A stretch of 64,000 bases of DNA from Dermanyssus gallinae. Lineage: Eukaryota; Arthropoda; Arachnida; Mesostigmata; Dermanyssidae. The DNA is taken from NCBI GenBank assembly GCA_003439945.1, contig QVRM01000998.1:62001-126000 (forward strand), given 5' to 3'. A program made the position numbers and the translations under genes. The notes beneath the pieces were generated by a model that ran no database searches, was not told the origin of the DNA, and saw only the letters and a list, made by a program, of their open reading frames with translations. This document shows positions 10,779 to 22,311 of the stretch, piece after piece. Positions within the stretch are counted from its first letter, which is position 1. Each line of letters opens with the position of its first letter.

Positions 10779-12496
10779 TTTGCTAGCACATTGCCGTATG
10801 TGCTCATGCTTGGTTGCCGTTTCACTAGCACAACATAAACTGACATCAATTATGTTCAAGTTGTTCCATAAAGCGTGTAGCTCGGAAGTGTAACAACGAT
10901 CGAAAATGAATTGCCTTGTCAAGTGTTGATTCAAATGGATGCTTCAAGATCGCAAAGACCCACCCATGTCGATCCAAATATAGCAAGTTTTTATTGTAAT
11001 ACAAACCCTCGTTTTGTAATCAAAGTAGCACTGGACTGTATTGTATTAATTTGTGCACGAGACTTTAGAACAACGCGATGCTATAAGGAGGTGAACCTAC
11101 GCACTTTAATGCTATTTAATGAAGCCGGCGTTGGCCATCGGCGTCGCCGATCTTGCATTCACTTCAGTCAGTTAATTAGCTCGAATGGCGGTCTTGTCGG
11201 ACGTTAACGTGTCTCGCGATCTCGTTTCTTTCTTGAGCCTAAGAAGTCTCAGATCTCGCCGCCTGCGACGACAGGAATGACAATCGCCGGCCTCCAAAGC
11301 AGGTCGTTAGGAGAAATCTGCACGAGTGACAACAAGCCCGGGCCTGGCGGCCTGGGCACGCTGCACCGAGAACGTACCTGTCTGTCAATGTGTCTGCCTA
11401 GCGTGCAATTTTCTCTTGCAAACGCGAACGGGACGCAGGACAGGTCCCTTCTCCGAGACTGACGGGTCCTAAGGGCTGCTACCACACCCCTTGGATTGAC
11501 TTGCCCGCCCTTAGAGACCCCGGCATGTTCTGAGTGTAAAGGCGTCGTCGTCGTTGTTGTCGTCTTTGGGGACGGGGACAAGAGGAATCCCTCATGATCA
11601 TGGCGCCACATGGTCGCACATGCCCTCCTGTCTCATGATACTAGCCAACTCGTGCTCAGCACAACTCGTGTCATGTGAAGTCTTCTATACAGCCAGCAGA
11701 CGCCACTGCTCTTATGTTCTGCAAGCCGAATAGAAGCTGTTCTGCTCACAAAAGACGTGCAATGGGTTTGGTACAATAAATGTGCAACAAAACTTAATAT
11801 AGATCCATTGAAGATTTTCACTTAAACTCCAAAACTATGTACGAGTTTCAAATGCTATTATGTTATAGATTTTTTTGTTTAGTTACAGTTTTATTTGCTT
11901 ATATGTAAGAGGCAACAATTTCCTCCTTAAATATAGGCAAATAAAACTGTTATAGAAGTTATTATAGGCAAACGTTAAGCGGTGGGTGCAGGCTGTGACT
12001 GCTAGTCAAATGGAATCCAGCGTCATTGGAAGTTTCGTGATACGTAATCAATATCCAATACAGTATGTCGTACGACCGAACACTAGCGATATTTTTGCAG
12101 GTGATCATTGTAAGCAGATTATCGTGATGAAATGTTCTTAAACGCTCGTACATCTAAAAGTTACAAGTGGGACCTAAGTCAGCGCAATCTTTATCTCGTT
12201 TAGCCGGCGTGTTTGTGTGCATACTCAAAATTAGTTCGCAAAACACTGGTCGGCAACGTGTGTTTCTCGCGGACGTCAAAAATGCCATATTGGCTCACAT
12301 TTTTTTCTGGCCGGAGAATTTAATTTTCCCTCGAGCGTCCCTGACCGGCGGTGAAGAATAGCCGTCATAGGCTTCGGTTGGCTTCTATTACAACAGTTAG
12401 AATAGCGATATGATACTTTGAGAACCACACCAAGCGTGTCACGCTTAAATATATCTTGGGCTCACTTATATGCTAATCAGATATTACAATTTCTTT
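10779..12496. other. No gene recognised
   Basis: Frames of 60-120 codons occur on both strands (for example 10911-11207 plus and 11249-11611 minus). None has a recognisable domain, and the minus-strand one is open partly because of a (GTC)n-like stretch near 11545. Confidence 0.55.
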
Positions 12497-12520
12497 GCTC
12501 TCTCTCTCTCTCTCTCTCTC
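12497..12520. repeat. (CT)n microsatellite
   Basis: Alternating CT of about 24 bp. Confidence 0.95.
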
Positions 12521-12958
12521 CCATTCTGCGACAACCTACTGGCAAGACGATTAGGCGACAGCGCCTAAGCAAAAAAGGATTAACGTATTTCGGTTGGCTA
12601 TGACTGAACGCGATGCTTCAATGTAGGCAAACCGAATGTGTATGACGTAATTTTGACCCGTACTTGTTAAGACCTACTAGCTGACGCCCGCAATGGCGCG
12701 AGATGAGAAATTTCAAGCGACTGGTCATGTCTGCGCCTATTTTGCGGGCGCGTAATTGGGCTCGTCTGCTTCGTTTTTGCGACATGTGTCACAGCTCGCG
12801 TTTACGGCAGGACTAACGCTTAGCGTCACCAGTTGCCGTTAAGTGTGGGGCAACTTGCGGGTAGTTAGTGCGGGTAGTCGCCAGAGGTGGGAAAAGGCGA
12901 GGAGAAGCTAAGTCTCCGAGATTTGTCTATAAAAAGATTCGTTCTCTAAGTAATGAGC

Positions 12959-12967
12959 TATCCACGT

Positions 12968-13024
<57 letters not shown>

Positions 13025-13040
13025 TTTTAAGACGTGGATA
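12959..13040. repeat. (TA)n tract enclosed by a perfect 13-bp inverted repeat
   Basis: TATCCACGTCTTA (12959-12971) is the exact reverse complement of TAAGACGTGGATA (13028-13040). Nearly everything between them is (TA)n, itself self-complementary, so the whole 82 bp can form one hairpin or cruciform. This is unlike the other simple (TA)n tracts here and suggests a mobile foldback or an expanded palindrome centre. Confidence 0.92.
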
Positions 13041-14942
13041 TATATACACGTAAGTGTCACCAATGAGCTGGCGCTGTGTCCAAAATATAAGGTATGAAAG
13101 ACTTCTCAGGGCGAAACCTCTCGAATCAGTGCGTATGACCATACATGGGCGAAGTCAGACAAGCGGTGTTAACTACACTGGTTTCGTCTTGGCCCACGTA
13201 TGGCTGAGCGAGATAAGAGGACGGAGGTAGAACAAAAAGCAATAATGTCTAAATCGTTCTATTCTTCTTACCAAATATTAATAAAGGTGCTCTCTAAAGC
13301 CGACCGCAAAGGTTGCGATGGTTTTGACAAATAATTTAAGGGGCATTTGTACGACTCTTACGTGTGGACCAGTGGACCGCGCTGTAATGTGTCCTTGTGG
13401 CGGTGCGGTTGTGGCAATGTTGGCTGGCAACAAAAATATTGGGATAAGCTGCGTTGCGTCGAAAGAGGAGAGCGCTTTTTGCTCGCAAGTAGACAAGCAC
13501 TGAAGGAACACACGGGCAGGTATAATCAAATGTGCAAACAAAGCGCAAAATCTACAAGACAAACAATACAGCCTTGTTGTGGGGAAGACTATTGAACCAG
13601 CTCAAACAACCTGAGCACGACTTGAGATATGACGATTTTGAGGTAACGCTACACACTAACTCTCGGATACCGTTAAAAGGGCTAAACAAAAGCTAAACTA
13701 AAAATACATTGCAAATACCATTAATAGATAAGCAGCAATCAGACGCGAAATAGAAACGCTCTGCCTCCTCGTTTCCCTATGATTGCATGGTTCTACGGCG
13801 ACTTAGAGGCTATTGTGGGGACTCATATTACATAACAGCTTTAATAACCGATGGTTGGTTTACAATATTGCGCGTACAGAGAAAGCACACATTTACATAT
13901 ACGTATTTTTATCACGATTCTAAAAGTCAAGTCAACGGAACTGCTCTATCGCATTGTTGAAGGTGATATAAGTCACACTGTCCCCCGCAGAGTTTGCACA
14001 AGCATAACAATGAAATTTCGAAAAAAAAATGTGAGGACTCATATTAATCGCGAACTTATCTAGTATTGCTTCCGCACTATGACTCTTAAAATTTGCAGGT
14101 TGAAATGTCTGCCAACCAGCACTGAAGCCTAAAAAGTCGTGGTGCACTTGACTGAGTAGTGCTCAGGAAAAAAACTAAATATAGAAGGAAATTGACCGAC
14201 CACTCGAGAATACCAAACAACCAAACCTGCAAACAATTAGATAGAAAGGCAGTGTCATTACAAGATAGCATGGCTTTAAGATGTCATCTCAACCGTGATG
14301 GCACAGAGCAATGAAGGCAAAGAAGTTCTGGATAGGCTCAAGGAAAGCCAGGCGGGATAAGGTAGGCTCTTCTCATTAGGCCTAAGTAGGACGCAGCGAC
14401 GATGCGACACCTCTTGGGAAAGTCGCTGACTCTCATAGCAAACCCAGTGGCAGGCTTTTAATTTGATGAGAAACATTAGCAGCAGCATCAGCAGTAGGAA
14501 ATCGACCCACCAAAACTGCCATGGTTCACAACACACACGTAATTAACAAATGTCAAATGCCGATGGCTTGCCATCTTCAACGTTGAAGACGATTTATATG
14601 TGGTGATCGTAGAGAAAACAATGTGCAAGGTGTACACAAACGTATAGATGTGTAGTGTTAGCTGTATGTGGACACGAGTCGATGAATGATCGTACAGAAG
14701 ACTTACATGCTGCACTGTGGCTGAGAGAAAGAATGTTTTAATTGTGTAATTGATTGTTAATTGAACCAACGAGATTTTCATTGATCTACACATTGCAGTG
14801 GCAGTCGGACTCGAGAAGCACACTCCTTTAAGAGGGACGTGTTAACGCTTTGTGCATGATATTTGTAGAGAACCTGCCGTAACTAGTGCATACAGCATAA
14901 AGCGCGCGTTCTATTAACTGGTAACTGGTACGATTACTTATA

Positions 14943-14943
<1 letters not shown>
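13041..14943. other. No gene recognised
   Basis: Several overlapping frames at 13278-13595 on both strands (61-94 codons) reflect a stop-poor stretch without any recognisable motif. Nothing else is supported. Confidence 0.55.

Positions 14944-15010
<67 letters not shown>
14944..15010. repeat. (TAA)n microsatellite
   Basis: About 20 TAA triplets followed by TGAATGAATG. Confidence 0.97.
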
Positions 15011-15011
<1 letters not shown>

Positions 15012-15551
15012 GAATGAATGTAGAGACTATGATGTGCAGAACATATCTACTGGCAATTTTGTAAGCTGTGATGGATGGCAATGCGACAAAAAGTGAAACT
15101 AAAACGAGTCTGCCCTAGTGGTGTTTGCATCATGGTTCCGAACAGTAATCTTGTGAAATTAGCACATTTGTTTTTATTTTGATTTGTTTTAGGGTCGGGT
15201 CAGCAACTATTTATTGCTCAGCCTGTTTAGTACGATTGATATTTCAGCGGACCTGTGTATTGGCTGTGTTAGTTGTGGAATGTTTTTCGTAATCAGTTCA
15301 ATCTTTGCTAGACGCTATACAGGTAAGGGTTTCGGAATCTGTATCCCGTTTTGTTTACTGTCCCCTGCTTAAGCGATCACATCCCAGATTTCGTCACCGC
15401 TCGTCGTGGAGAGCACTTCGTGGCAAGCACTCAGACTGAGGTCGCAAACAAATATCGCCCAGTCAGATCGGACTGAAGCAACTTGAGAGCTTGCGCTTCT
15501 CCTTAAAAAACCTAGCTCTAGAATACAGGTTACTTCTGGTTAATAAAGCAA

Positions 15552-15552
<1 letters not shown>

Positions 15553-15603
<51 letters not shown>
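15553..15603. repeat. (TA)n microsatellite
   Basis: Uninterrupted alternating TA of about 51 bp. Confidence 0.97.
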
Positions 15604-15606
<3 letters not shown>

Positions 15607-16270
15607 TGCACGAGCATACGTGCATGCCTTATACGAAAACAATTTGTATATAGAAGTGCATAGTGATGGTATACCACTGCCTCTAACCTGCGGCCGTACC
15701 TTATGCGTCGCGACTATGTCAAATCGCGCGCCCCAACCTAGCGCTTTGACAAAAAGCTAACAATCCAACGAGTGGCCCTCCAGACACTGCCAACTCAATC
15801 CTGCATTCGGACCGGATCAATAATAGACTAACTAACTGTCCTGTGTGCAGGTGGGTTCAAGAACTCGACCCTTTTCAAGTACAGAAAATAACTATTGACA
15901 TGAAACAATAGCTGTCTTCTAGACATCTTCGTATTTACCCTTTTCCCTCTCTCAGCATGCTCTGATACCTACGTCGTGTTTACAGAGCTAGATGACCTTG
16001 ATAGAAGGGAGCCTCAATGCAGTATGCACAGCACTCTAGCATTCTACGTTAGACGCTTGCCAGACGAGCACAAAGGAATGGTCACGCCGCCAGATCCTTT
16101 GTCGTTATCTAGTCTAAGGCCTTGGACCTCCAATAGTGCAGATAATCGTCACTTCAGAGATAATGACAACATATATAGTGTCCGTACATCTTATGTACTA
16201 ACTTACCCGTTACTGCGTCAGCAATTGATTGAAAATGTGTACAGGCATGTACACATTTGCACACAGGCAG
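15604..16270. other. No gene recognised
   Basis: A plus-strand frame at 15976-16353 (125 codons) has normal composition but runs into the antisense of the LINE 3' region and shows no motif. A TGTGTAC/GTACACA inverted repeat lies near 16236-16255. Confidence 0.5.
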
Positions 16271-16356
16271 AATATATATTTATTTATTTAAAATGCACCC
16301 TGTTTGGGTATGTAAATACGAACATAGTATATATAACAAACATGGTAAAATGAGTT

Positions 16357-17067
16357 ATGAGCATTCTCGCTCAAGCTGAGAAAGCGACACGTATTCCGTA
16401 CAATCAGGTAGGTGGTAGAGGGGACATGGGCCGCCACAACGACGGCATCTGCAGTCCTCCTTGGGTTCATGAAACCCAGCAGACCGGCATAGTAGATGAT
16501 GAAATCCGTGAACACTGTAGCGAGTAATGAGGTGACGACATGGCCGGAGAGCGTCCTTCCAGGCCTGGTTAGTCATAGCTGGTGATAGATAAAACTCTCT
16601 GGGAATTAGAGACACTTTTTGAGAATACTCATGCCAAAACGTTTCCAGAGCGACTGTCTGCGGCAAATTAAAGCGGTCTACGAGTTCATCAATAAATGAT
16701 ACTGAACCCGCGAGCATGTACACTAATCTGTTGCGCGAATTTGACGGAAGGCCAAGTACTCGCTTCAAGAAGGCTGGCTTCACCCTATCCATCTGCCATA
16801 ACTGCGAAGTGCTAAGATGTTTCCATGTCACTTGAATTCCTTAAGCAGCTACGGATGCCACTTTGAGCGTAAATAATGTCATGGCCGTCTGGACTGACAA
16901 CTGTGTTGGGTTTCTGATACCCGCTGCCGCGATAAGTGCTTTTCTACAACGCTCAGTTACATACGTGAAAAAGTTGTACCTCGAGACGAGAAAATTACCC
17001 CGAGATAGCAAAAGGTCTCTACAAACTGCACTTGCTCACCGTGAAATCGCAGTTTATCTGCGCGGGC
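16357..17067 (-). pseudogene. LINE thumb/C-terminal region with Cys/His cluster
   Basis: Past the stop at 17068 the frame continues ARADKLRFHGEQ and FCYLGV (the thumb YLG motif). It then shifts near 16965 into ERCRKALIAAAG and meets a TAA at 16841-16843. The last open part (16831-16355, read from a GTG) holds RVLGLPSNSRNRLVY and ends with a Cys/His cluster, CRCRRCGGPCPLYHLPDC. In related elements this cluster is proposed to bind nucleic acid. Such a C-terminal knuckle after the reverse transcriptase is typical of several arthropod LINE lineages. Confidence 0.8.
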
Positions 17068-17950
17068 TCATTGCCCGTCACGCCGAAACTTAACAGCCTT
17101 GGTTTTTGACACGTTTACTATGAGGCCATTCTGCGAGAAATATTCATCCAGTGTGCAAAGAGCAGCCTGCAGGTCAGTACGGATTCTGCTGAATATTACC
17201 AGATCATCTGCGTAGAGCAGGGTCATGACCGTTGAGTGCCGCTTTTTCATGATGCGTGGCAGATCACTGAGTAACGTTATAAATAGCAATGGGCTGAGAT
17301 TGTCGCCTTGCGGATACCCAGTCGTCTGGTCAAACGTGTTATGCTCGCACACACCATCATCGAGGATAATTTGGTTAGCCCTCAGAAGTGCGCAGAGTAG
17401 AGTGAGCATTCGCGGTCCGACTCCGGCCTGTCCCAACTTCTTTAAGACAATGTTACGGGGTGCGATGTCGAAGGCTGATTTTAAATCAATAAAAACCGCA
17501 AACAACGGGAGTTTTTTTCCGGTTTAATGAGATTGTGATCTGGTCGAGAAGTACTTCGCAGGCTGAGATAGTGGAACGCCCGGTCCTGAAGCCATGCTGC
17601 TCATCTGGAAGAAACCCCAGTGCTGTCAGAAAATCCGTGAGACGTCTTGTCAGTATGCTTGAGAGTAGTTTGTAGACACAACTTCTTTTTGATATCGGCC
17701 GCCATGCAGCAGGGTCCGAAGGATCTCCTTTTCCTTTTGGGATTACTTTAAGAAGGCATTCATACCACTTGGCTGGCAGAGCGCCCTCAGAGAGGCATCT
17801 GTTAAAAAGGGACTGCCATATAGGCACGAGGAGATGTCCCTGCCGAAGGTGTTCATTCCTTACAAGATCTGGCCCGAATGCCTTGTTATTTCGTATACGA
17901 GCGAGAGCAACATAGACTTCGTCTAGACTAAACGGTTCATCAAGAGCCTC
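17068..17950 (-). pseudogene. LINE reverse transcriptase domain
   Basis: Reverse transcriptase blocks appear in order: RIRNNKAFGPD (block 1), KVIPKGKGDPSD and AAWRPIS (block 2), DEQHGFRTGRST (block 2a), FIDLKSAFD (block A, with the first catalytic Asp), TGYPQGDNLSPLLF (block B) and LLYADDLVIFS (block C, with the catalytic Asp pair). The catalytic residues are intact. A frameshift lies in a run of seven A (minus strand) near 17513, just before block A, and a stop follows FRRDGQ at 17068-17070. Without these two lesions the domain would be of normal length for the family. Confidence 0.95.
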
Positions 17951-18710
17951 AGAGAAAAATCTCTCGGGAGTTTTGAGCTCGTACGAAAAAGGAATCTCGA
18001 GAGGTACCGTATCCGGTGAAAGCTGCTTGAAAGTAGCCCAAGAGTTTTTCAGATGGGATTGGACAGCTCGTAAAGTTGTGAGGCTGTCGTATAATGAGGT
18101 GGGGTTCTTGTTGTGCTTTTAGTATGAGGAGGCGTTCTTGATGGTCAGCAAATGACCGCCTCTTGAGGTCTTGAAGCTTCCGATAATGTTGTCGTGTGAT
18201 TGAGTAAATAGCCGCCGCAGCTGGGTCATATGACGATTGGTGGAGGGCTCTAAGTAGAATTTGCCTCAGCGCAAAGCATTCACTGTCGTACCAGCGAGGA
18301 GAGCGCCGCATATTTGGAAGTGATTTAGAAGCTGAGTTTATAAGGACGCTGGTGACTTCAGCTATTGCCTCATCAAGAGGGCCGTGCTGTAGCCTGTCCG
18401 GGTTAATCCGAGAAAGCAGCGAAATAACCATGTTGTTATAAAGGCGCTTCCCTACGCCGGTGCGTCGTTTATTAGCACTAATCGATTTAATAGAGAGCTT
18501 GAGAACCACGGGGATATGTTTCTTAATCCCCGTCAGTAAGACGTGGAAAGCCGGCCCGTCATATGTCACACAATTTGGTGGGGCTGAAGTTGCAAAAATG
18601 TCGATTGTTAAGCATCCCGTTCTCCCCATAGAGCCAGCCCGTTGCAGGTTGGCATCGGCATAATAAGGTGGGGGTGCCCCTATCGGTACACACCCACAAG
18701 CCGTATGCAT
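17949..18710 (-). pseudogene. LINE polyprotein linker between endonuclease and reverse transcriptase
   Basis: A 253-codon frame covers the end of the endonuclease (TIDIFATS, about 150 bases in) and a connector containing a basic PRWYDSECFALR motif (about residues 139-150). That motif is the W-x-x-E/D-C-type segment that follows the endonuclease in many LINE polyproteins. The frame breaks near 17990, after FQAAFTGYG, and continues one frame over as ELKTPERFF. It is contiguous with the reverse transcriptase, consistent with a single original ORF2. Confidence 0.8.
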
Positions 18711-19395
18711 CGAGTGACTCTAACAGAGCGGTAGTCCGTTCACTCGGAGGGTCTTGCTCCAGCCGACAATTGAGGTCCCCAGCTAGCAGTATTGTCTGAC
18801 CAACGTCAACGAAGCTCATAGCAATGCTAATCTTCTCCAGTAATTGGTCTGTACTGTCACCGCTTCCCGAGTTAGCACTGCTGTACATGGCAATCAACAA
18901 AAGTGTGGATGACGAAAGGACTACAACATTATTCTATGAGTAGAGCAGGTTCATGTTTCCAAGGCGAGGACCAGTAAGAACAGATACGCCACCTGTGGGA
19001 CGACCGCGAGCGACTCGTTGAGAGCAACAGTGAAAACTATAATACCCGGGTACATCGAAACTTTGAACGGAAAATGTTTCTGTCAGGACAACGACGTCGA
19101 ATCCTGATAGTTGGTTACATAGTCCAGATTCTCTCATACTTCGAAATCCTTCGCAGTTAAATTGGCATATTACTAGTTGTGGTTGCATTTGTTTTGATTG
19201 CTTGCCTTCGGCGTCCGCCAGTTGTTGTGCTGTGAGCTGAACACTGTTTTGAGCTCTTTGAGGCCTTGCATCATTTTCATGACGAACTCTTGGAGATTGG
19301 GTTTCGGAGGTGCTATAGTCTGACGTTGTTGTTCCACTGGCCGTGCTGGTCGATTTCTCAGGGTTGTTGGCCGATTCCTCAGGGTTGAGATGTTG
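18559..19395 (-). pseudogene. LINE endonuclease domain (APE type), interrupted
   Basis: The N-terminal half of the element polyprotein. Visible motifs of the AP-endonuclease fold are QFNCEGF (metal-binding Asn region), LTETF (the catalytic Glu block), PTGGVSVL and LAGDLNCRLE (the GDxN block). After a frameshift near 18655, the frame continues with TIDIFATS and then KKHIPVVL, where functional family members have SDH-P; the aspartate of that block is therefore missing here. A stop codon also splits the domain near 18934. The N-terminal 70 residues are rich in Ser, Thr, Gln and Asn and begin in translated (TA)n, so the true start is lost or lies in other sequence. Confidence 0.85.
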
Positions 19396-19403
19396 TATAT
19401 AAG

Positions 19404-19415
19404 AATATATATATG

Positions 19416-19460
<45 letters not shown>
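19404..19460. repeat. (TA)n microsatellite at the 5' side of the LINE
   Basis: TA tract with TGTA interruptions, lying where the LINE coding similarity begins. Confidence 0.95.
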
Positions 19461-19461
<1 letters not shown>

Positions 19462-19580
19462 GTTCTTTAACTTCAAATCATCAAACATATCTCACCGATT
19501 TCAGCTTTTAGAGTCTCGCTACAGAACACTATTGTTTTTCTGGGTATGATCACCTCGTTCCGATTGTCTATTTTGCTCGA

Positions 19581-19613
19581 ATATATTTATATATATATAT
19601 ATATATATATATA
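19581..19613. repeat. (TA)n microsatellite
   Basis: About 33 bp of alternating TA. Confidence 0.95.
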
Positions 19614-19806
19614 GCGCAAGATGAGTCATGCCGTTACGCATATGAACGTTTTCAGGAGGTTAATAAATCTGGGCAGGCTGCAAGCAGCATTTTGGCAGAA
19701 CAGAATCATCGTAAACCTAACAATCAACTTTTAGTCAAAACATTGGCACTTGCTTCTGCGTTACGTTACTGTCATAAGACGGGTCGCAGACACGTACTGC
19801 TGTGCT

Positions 19807-19808
<2 letters not shown>

Positions 19809-19868
<60 letters not shown>
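19809..19868. repeat. (TA)n microsatellite
   Basis: About 60 bp of alternating TA, the third tract within 470 bp. Confidence 0.97.
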
Positions 19869-19870
<2 letters not shown>

Positions 19871-20878
19871 TACCATTAACCAGAGTTTTGTAGTGATACA
19901 TGTATGACGTTTTCATAAGGTGGTTATCGGGCCGTCAGAGTGTACTGTTGGTAGTACAGATCGTGAATAGTCCACGGTACACAAAGCGACGTCCCACCGG
20001 GACTCAGATACTCAAGAGCGCAAACGTCATGATAGACCTTAATAATATTCAAGTCTATCCTGATTTCTGCCAGCCCTCAGTGCATTGAAGATATGCCTGT
20101 CGGCGATTCCAAGCACGTAGGAGACGAAGGATTAGCACTAGCAACAATCAACGTCAATAGTGTGATAACTAGTGCACTTGAAAAAATGCTAAATCAGTGA
20201 GAGTGTTACTGAAACGAAAATGCCCACATACATGTACTAACATACGCATATATACGTATACAGTCAGACAACAAATTGAGATTTTTGATGAGCTGTGCGT
20301 GTCAAGACAAGGGTAGAGTCTTTCTTTCACCTGCCTTTGATAGACGCTATACCGTTTCCTGTAAACGAGGTAAACTTGACACGGAGCATTACCTTTGAGT
20401 CACTTAGCAATCATCGACCGCATAATAATATACATTAAACACGATTGGCAACAAATGCACGCAAACACTAAGGTCACAGCCTTATTTTATTCTTTCGTCC
20501 TCGTAATTGGCTTGATCCGTTTATCTCGATCCATCACCGATACGCTTATCTCAGTCAGCCTAAGGCAGTCGATATTTGCAAACCGGGCCAGCCTGGGATA
20601 CCGCTTTTGATGGCCAGAATGGCTGCGATGCTTCTCTACGTGACCGGCGTACGCTATACCCAGTCTATACAGACGCTATATACAAACTCACACACATATA
20701 TACGTATGCTTAGTATGCAGTATGGCAGTAAGTACAATGCAGTTTTCTCGCTAACAACGCCTGCACTGAGCATTTTTTAATTTTACTAGCATCACGAGGC
20801 TGTAGTGCTATTAATCATACGACTGTAATTTTTTCCCAATCTGGTGTGAAAATAAATCATGTGACATATACATGTATG

Positions 20879-20913
<35 letters not shown>

Positions 20914-21876
20914 GCGAGTTTTCCTACTGCTGCTGCTGCTGTTTTTTTCCTGGTTTTGTATTTCTCGGTGTGTGCTTACCCTTTAACAGTCTTGTATTTA
21001 GTTAAATTAATTTGCCCTGTTGTGAATTAGATGAAGACTGATGAAAGATTTGATCTAAATATTATTATTAATATTTTTATTATTCGCCGTCATCTGTAAC
21101 CTAAGGGTATGGCTCAATAATCAGAAAAGTGCGGATTGTTGTCGTCAAAGCCGAGAGAACAGTTCTTGGATTTTATTGAATCTGCCTGCGTATGATTGTG
21201 CGCTTCGAGGGGCCTGAAACTTGACCTGATCGACAAAAGATTTGTATAAAGCATCTTGCCGATTGATGCCTTGACTGACAAATGCATCGAGGCCACCTCA
21301 TTTCACCTCGATTCATGAATTTGCTGCGGCTTTAGCAACTCTCTTTATAAGCTCGGATTCTTGTATCTCTACGGTATTTTTCTCGGTCTACTGAAATCAT
21401 TTCGCGTCTGTCTATCAGCAAGCAATAAATACTGGTCTAGAAAAACAAACATTTTGGAGTAATCCTACAACCAGCTAGTGAGCGATGATACGAAAAGTGG
21501 CGAGATACAACTAAAGTCCTGTTGGTATTTCCAGCAAGCGTTGTTTACCCATGTTGCCTATAACAACAACATCAGCTCGGAAATCGTAGGTGACTCTCTC
21601 TACCTATAGCCAAAAGTGTGGCTAGTCCAATGGGGCACGCATAGATGAACACGTTTACACAAACAAATACACGCGTTAGCATTTTATTTGAGCTGCTGTA
21701 CATTGGCCGCCGACAAGCTAGCATAAAAACTGCGCGTTCACCGCGCAGTTACCGCGCGCGTCTCTATCGCTTCTAGAGCCAGAAATTTGACAGCTGGCTT
21801 GGGTGTCTGCTTACCGACAATGTCAGTCTTTGGCGGCTGGCCAGTGCCTAACTGCAGTAACACACGTCTTGCAACC
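19869..21876. other. No gene recognised; short repeats
   Basis: Contains a TA tract at 20879-20913 and a GC-rich hairpin at 21728-21750. Around 20072-20094, GCCCTCAGTGCATTGAAGAT matches the tail of the tRNA-like repeat near 48731 (GCCCTCGGTGCATTGAAGAT), so a SINE 3' part may lie here. No supported gene. Confidence 0.55.
21728..21750. repeat. GC-rich hairpin
   Basis: Perfect 9-bp arms AACTGCGCG (21728-21736) and CGCGCAGTT (21742-21750) with a 5-base loop. No T-run follows and no gene adjoins, so a terminator role is not supported. Confidence 0.8.
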
Positions 21877-21958
<82 letters not shown>

Positions 21959-21960
21959 TA
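21877..21960. repeat. (TA)n microsatellite
   Basis: About 84 bp of TA with two small interruptions. Confidence 0.97.
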
Positions 21961-22286
21961 TTGTTGCATGATGATGAGAGCCGTATCTGCCGCCGTTGTT
22001 GAGTACGTTTGTTTGAAATCCCTTCAATTGCGCAGGCAACCAACGGCCACGGCATTCAGTTCGCGCGTTTAAACCCAACGGCCACAACTGTACGAGCTCA
22101 GTCGTACGACAATCACTACTCGATCGTCATCGCAGCAATAGAGACTTCACAGTAAGCCATCAGAGAGACGGTAGCTAACTAGTAAGGCAAAGTGCTTGTG
22201 TTTTCTTCGCTTGGTGTAGAATAGTACGGTAATTCGGGGCAACAGTGACATAGACGAGAGCTTACGGTTGACAAGATAGTTAACAC

Positions 22287-22311
22287 ATATATATATATAT
22301 ATATATATATG
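22287..22311. repeat. (TA)n microsatellite
   Basis: Short TA tract of about 24 bp. Confidence 0.93.

Larger units (their letters stand above)
16271..19400 (-). mobile_element. Nearly full-length degenerate non-LTR retrotransposon (LINE)
   Basis: A single retroelement on the minus strand carries, in order, an APE-type endonuclease, a reverse transcriptase and a Cys/His-rich C-terminal domain. The 3' end has a TAAATAAATAAA-type tail (16271-16292, read on the minus strand) about 65 bases past the last stop, as expected for target-primed integration. The 5' end is unclear; the coding similarity fades into a Ser/Thr/Gln-rich stretch next to a (TA)n tract at 19404-19460. At least three in-frame stops (near 18934, 17069 and 16842) and four frameshifts (near 18655, 17990, 17513 and 16965) make it non-autonomous. 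The gene order and motifs fit the APE-endonuclease LINE group; the exact clade (jockey/CR1-related or other) was not settled. Confidence 0.9.

Noticed and set aside
21728..21750. Rho-independent terminator
   Set aside because: No U-tract follows, and the context is eukaryotic.
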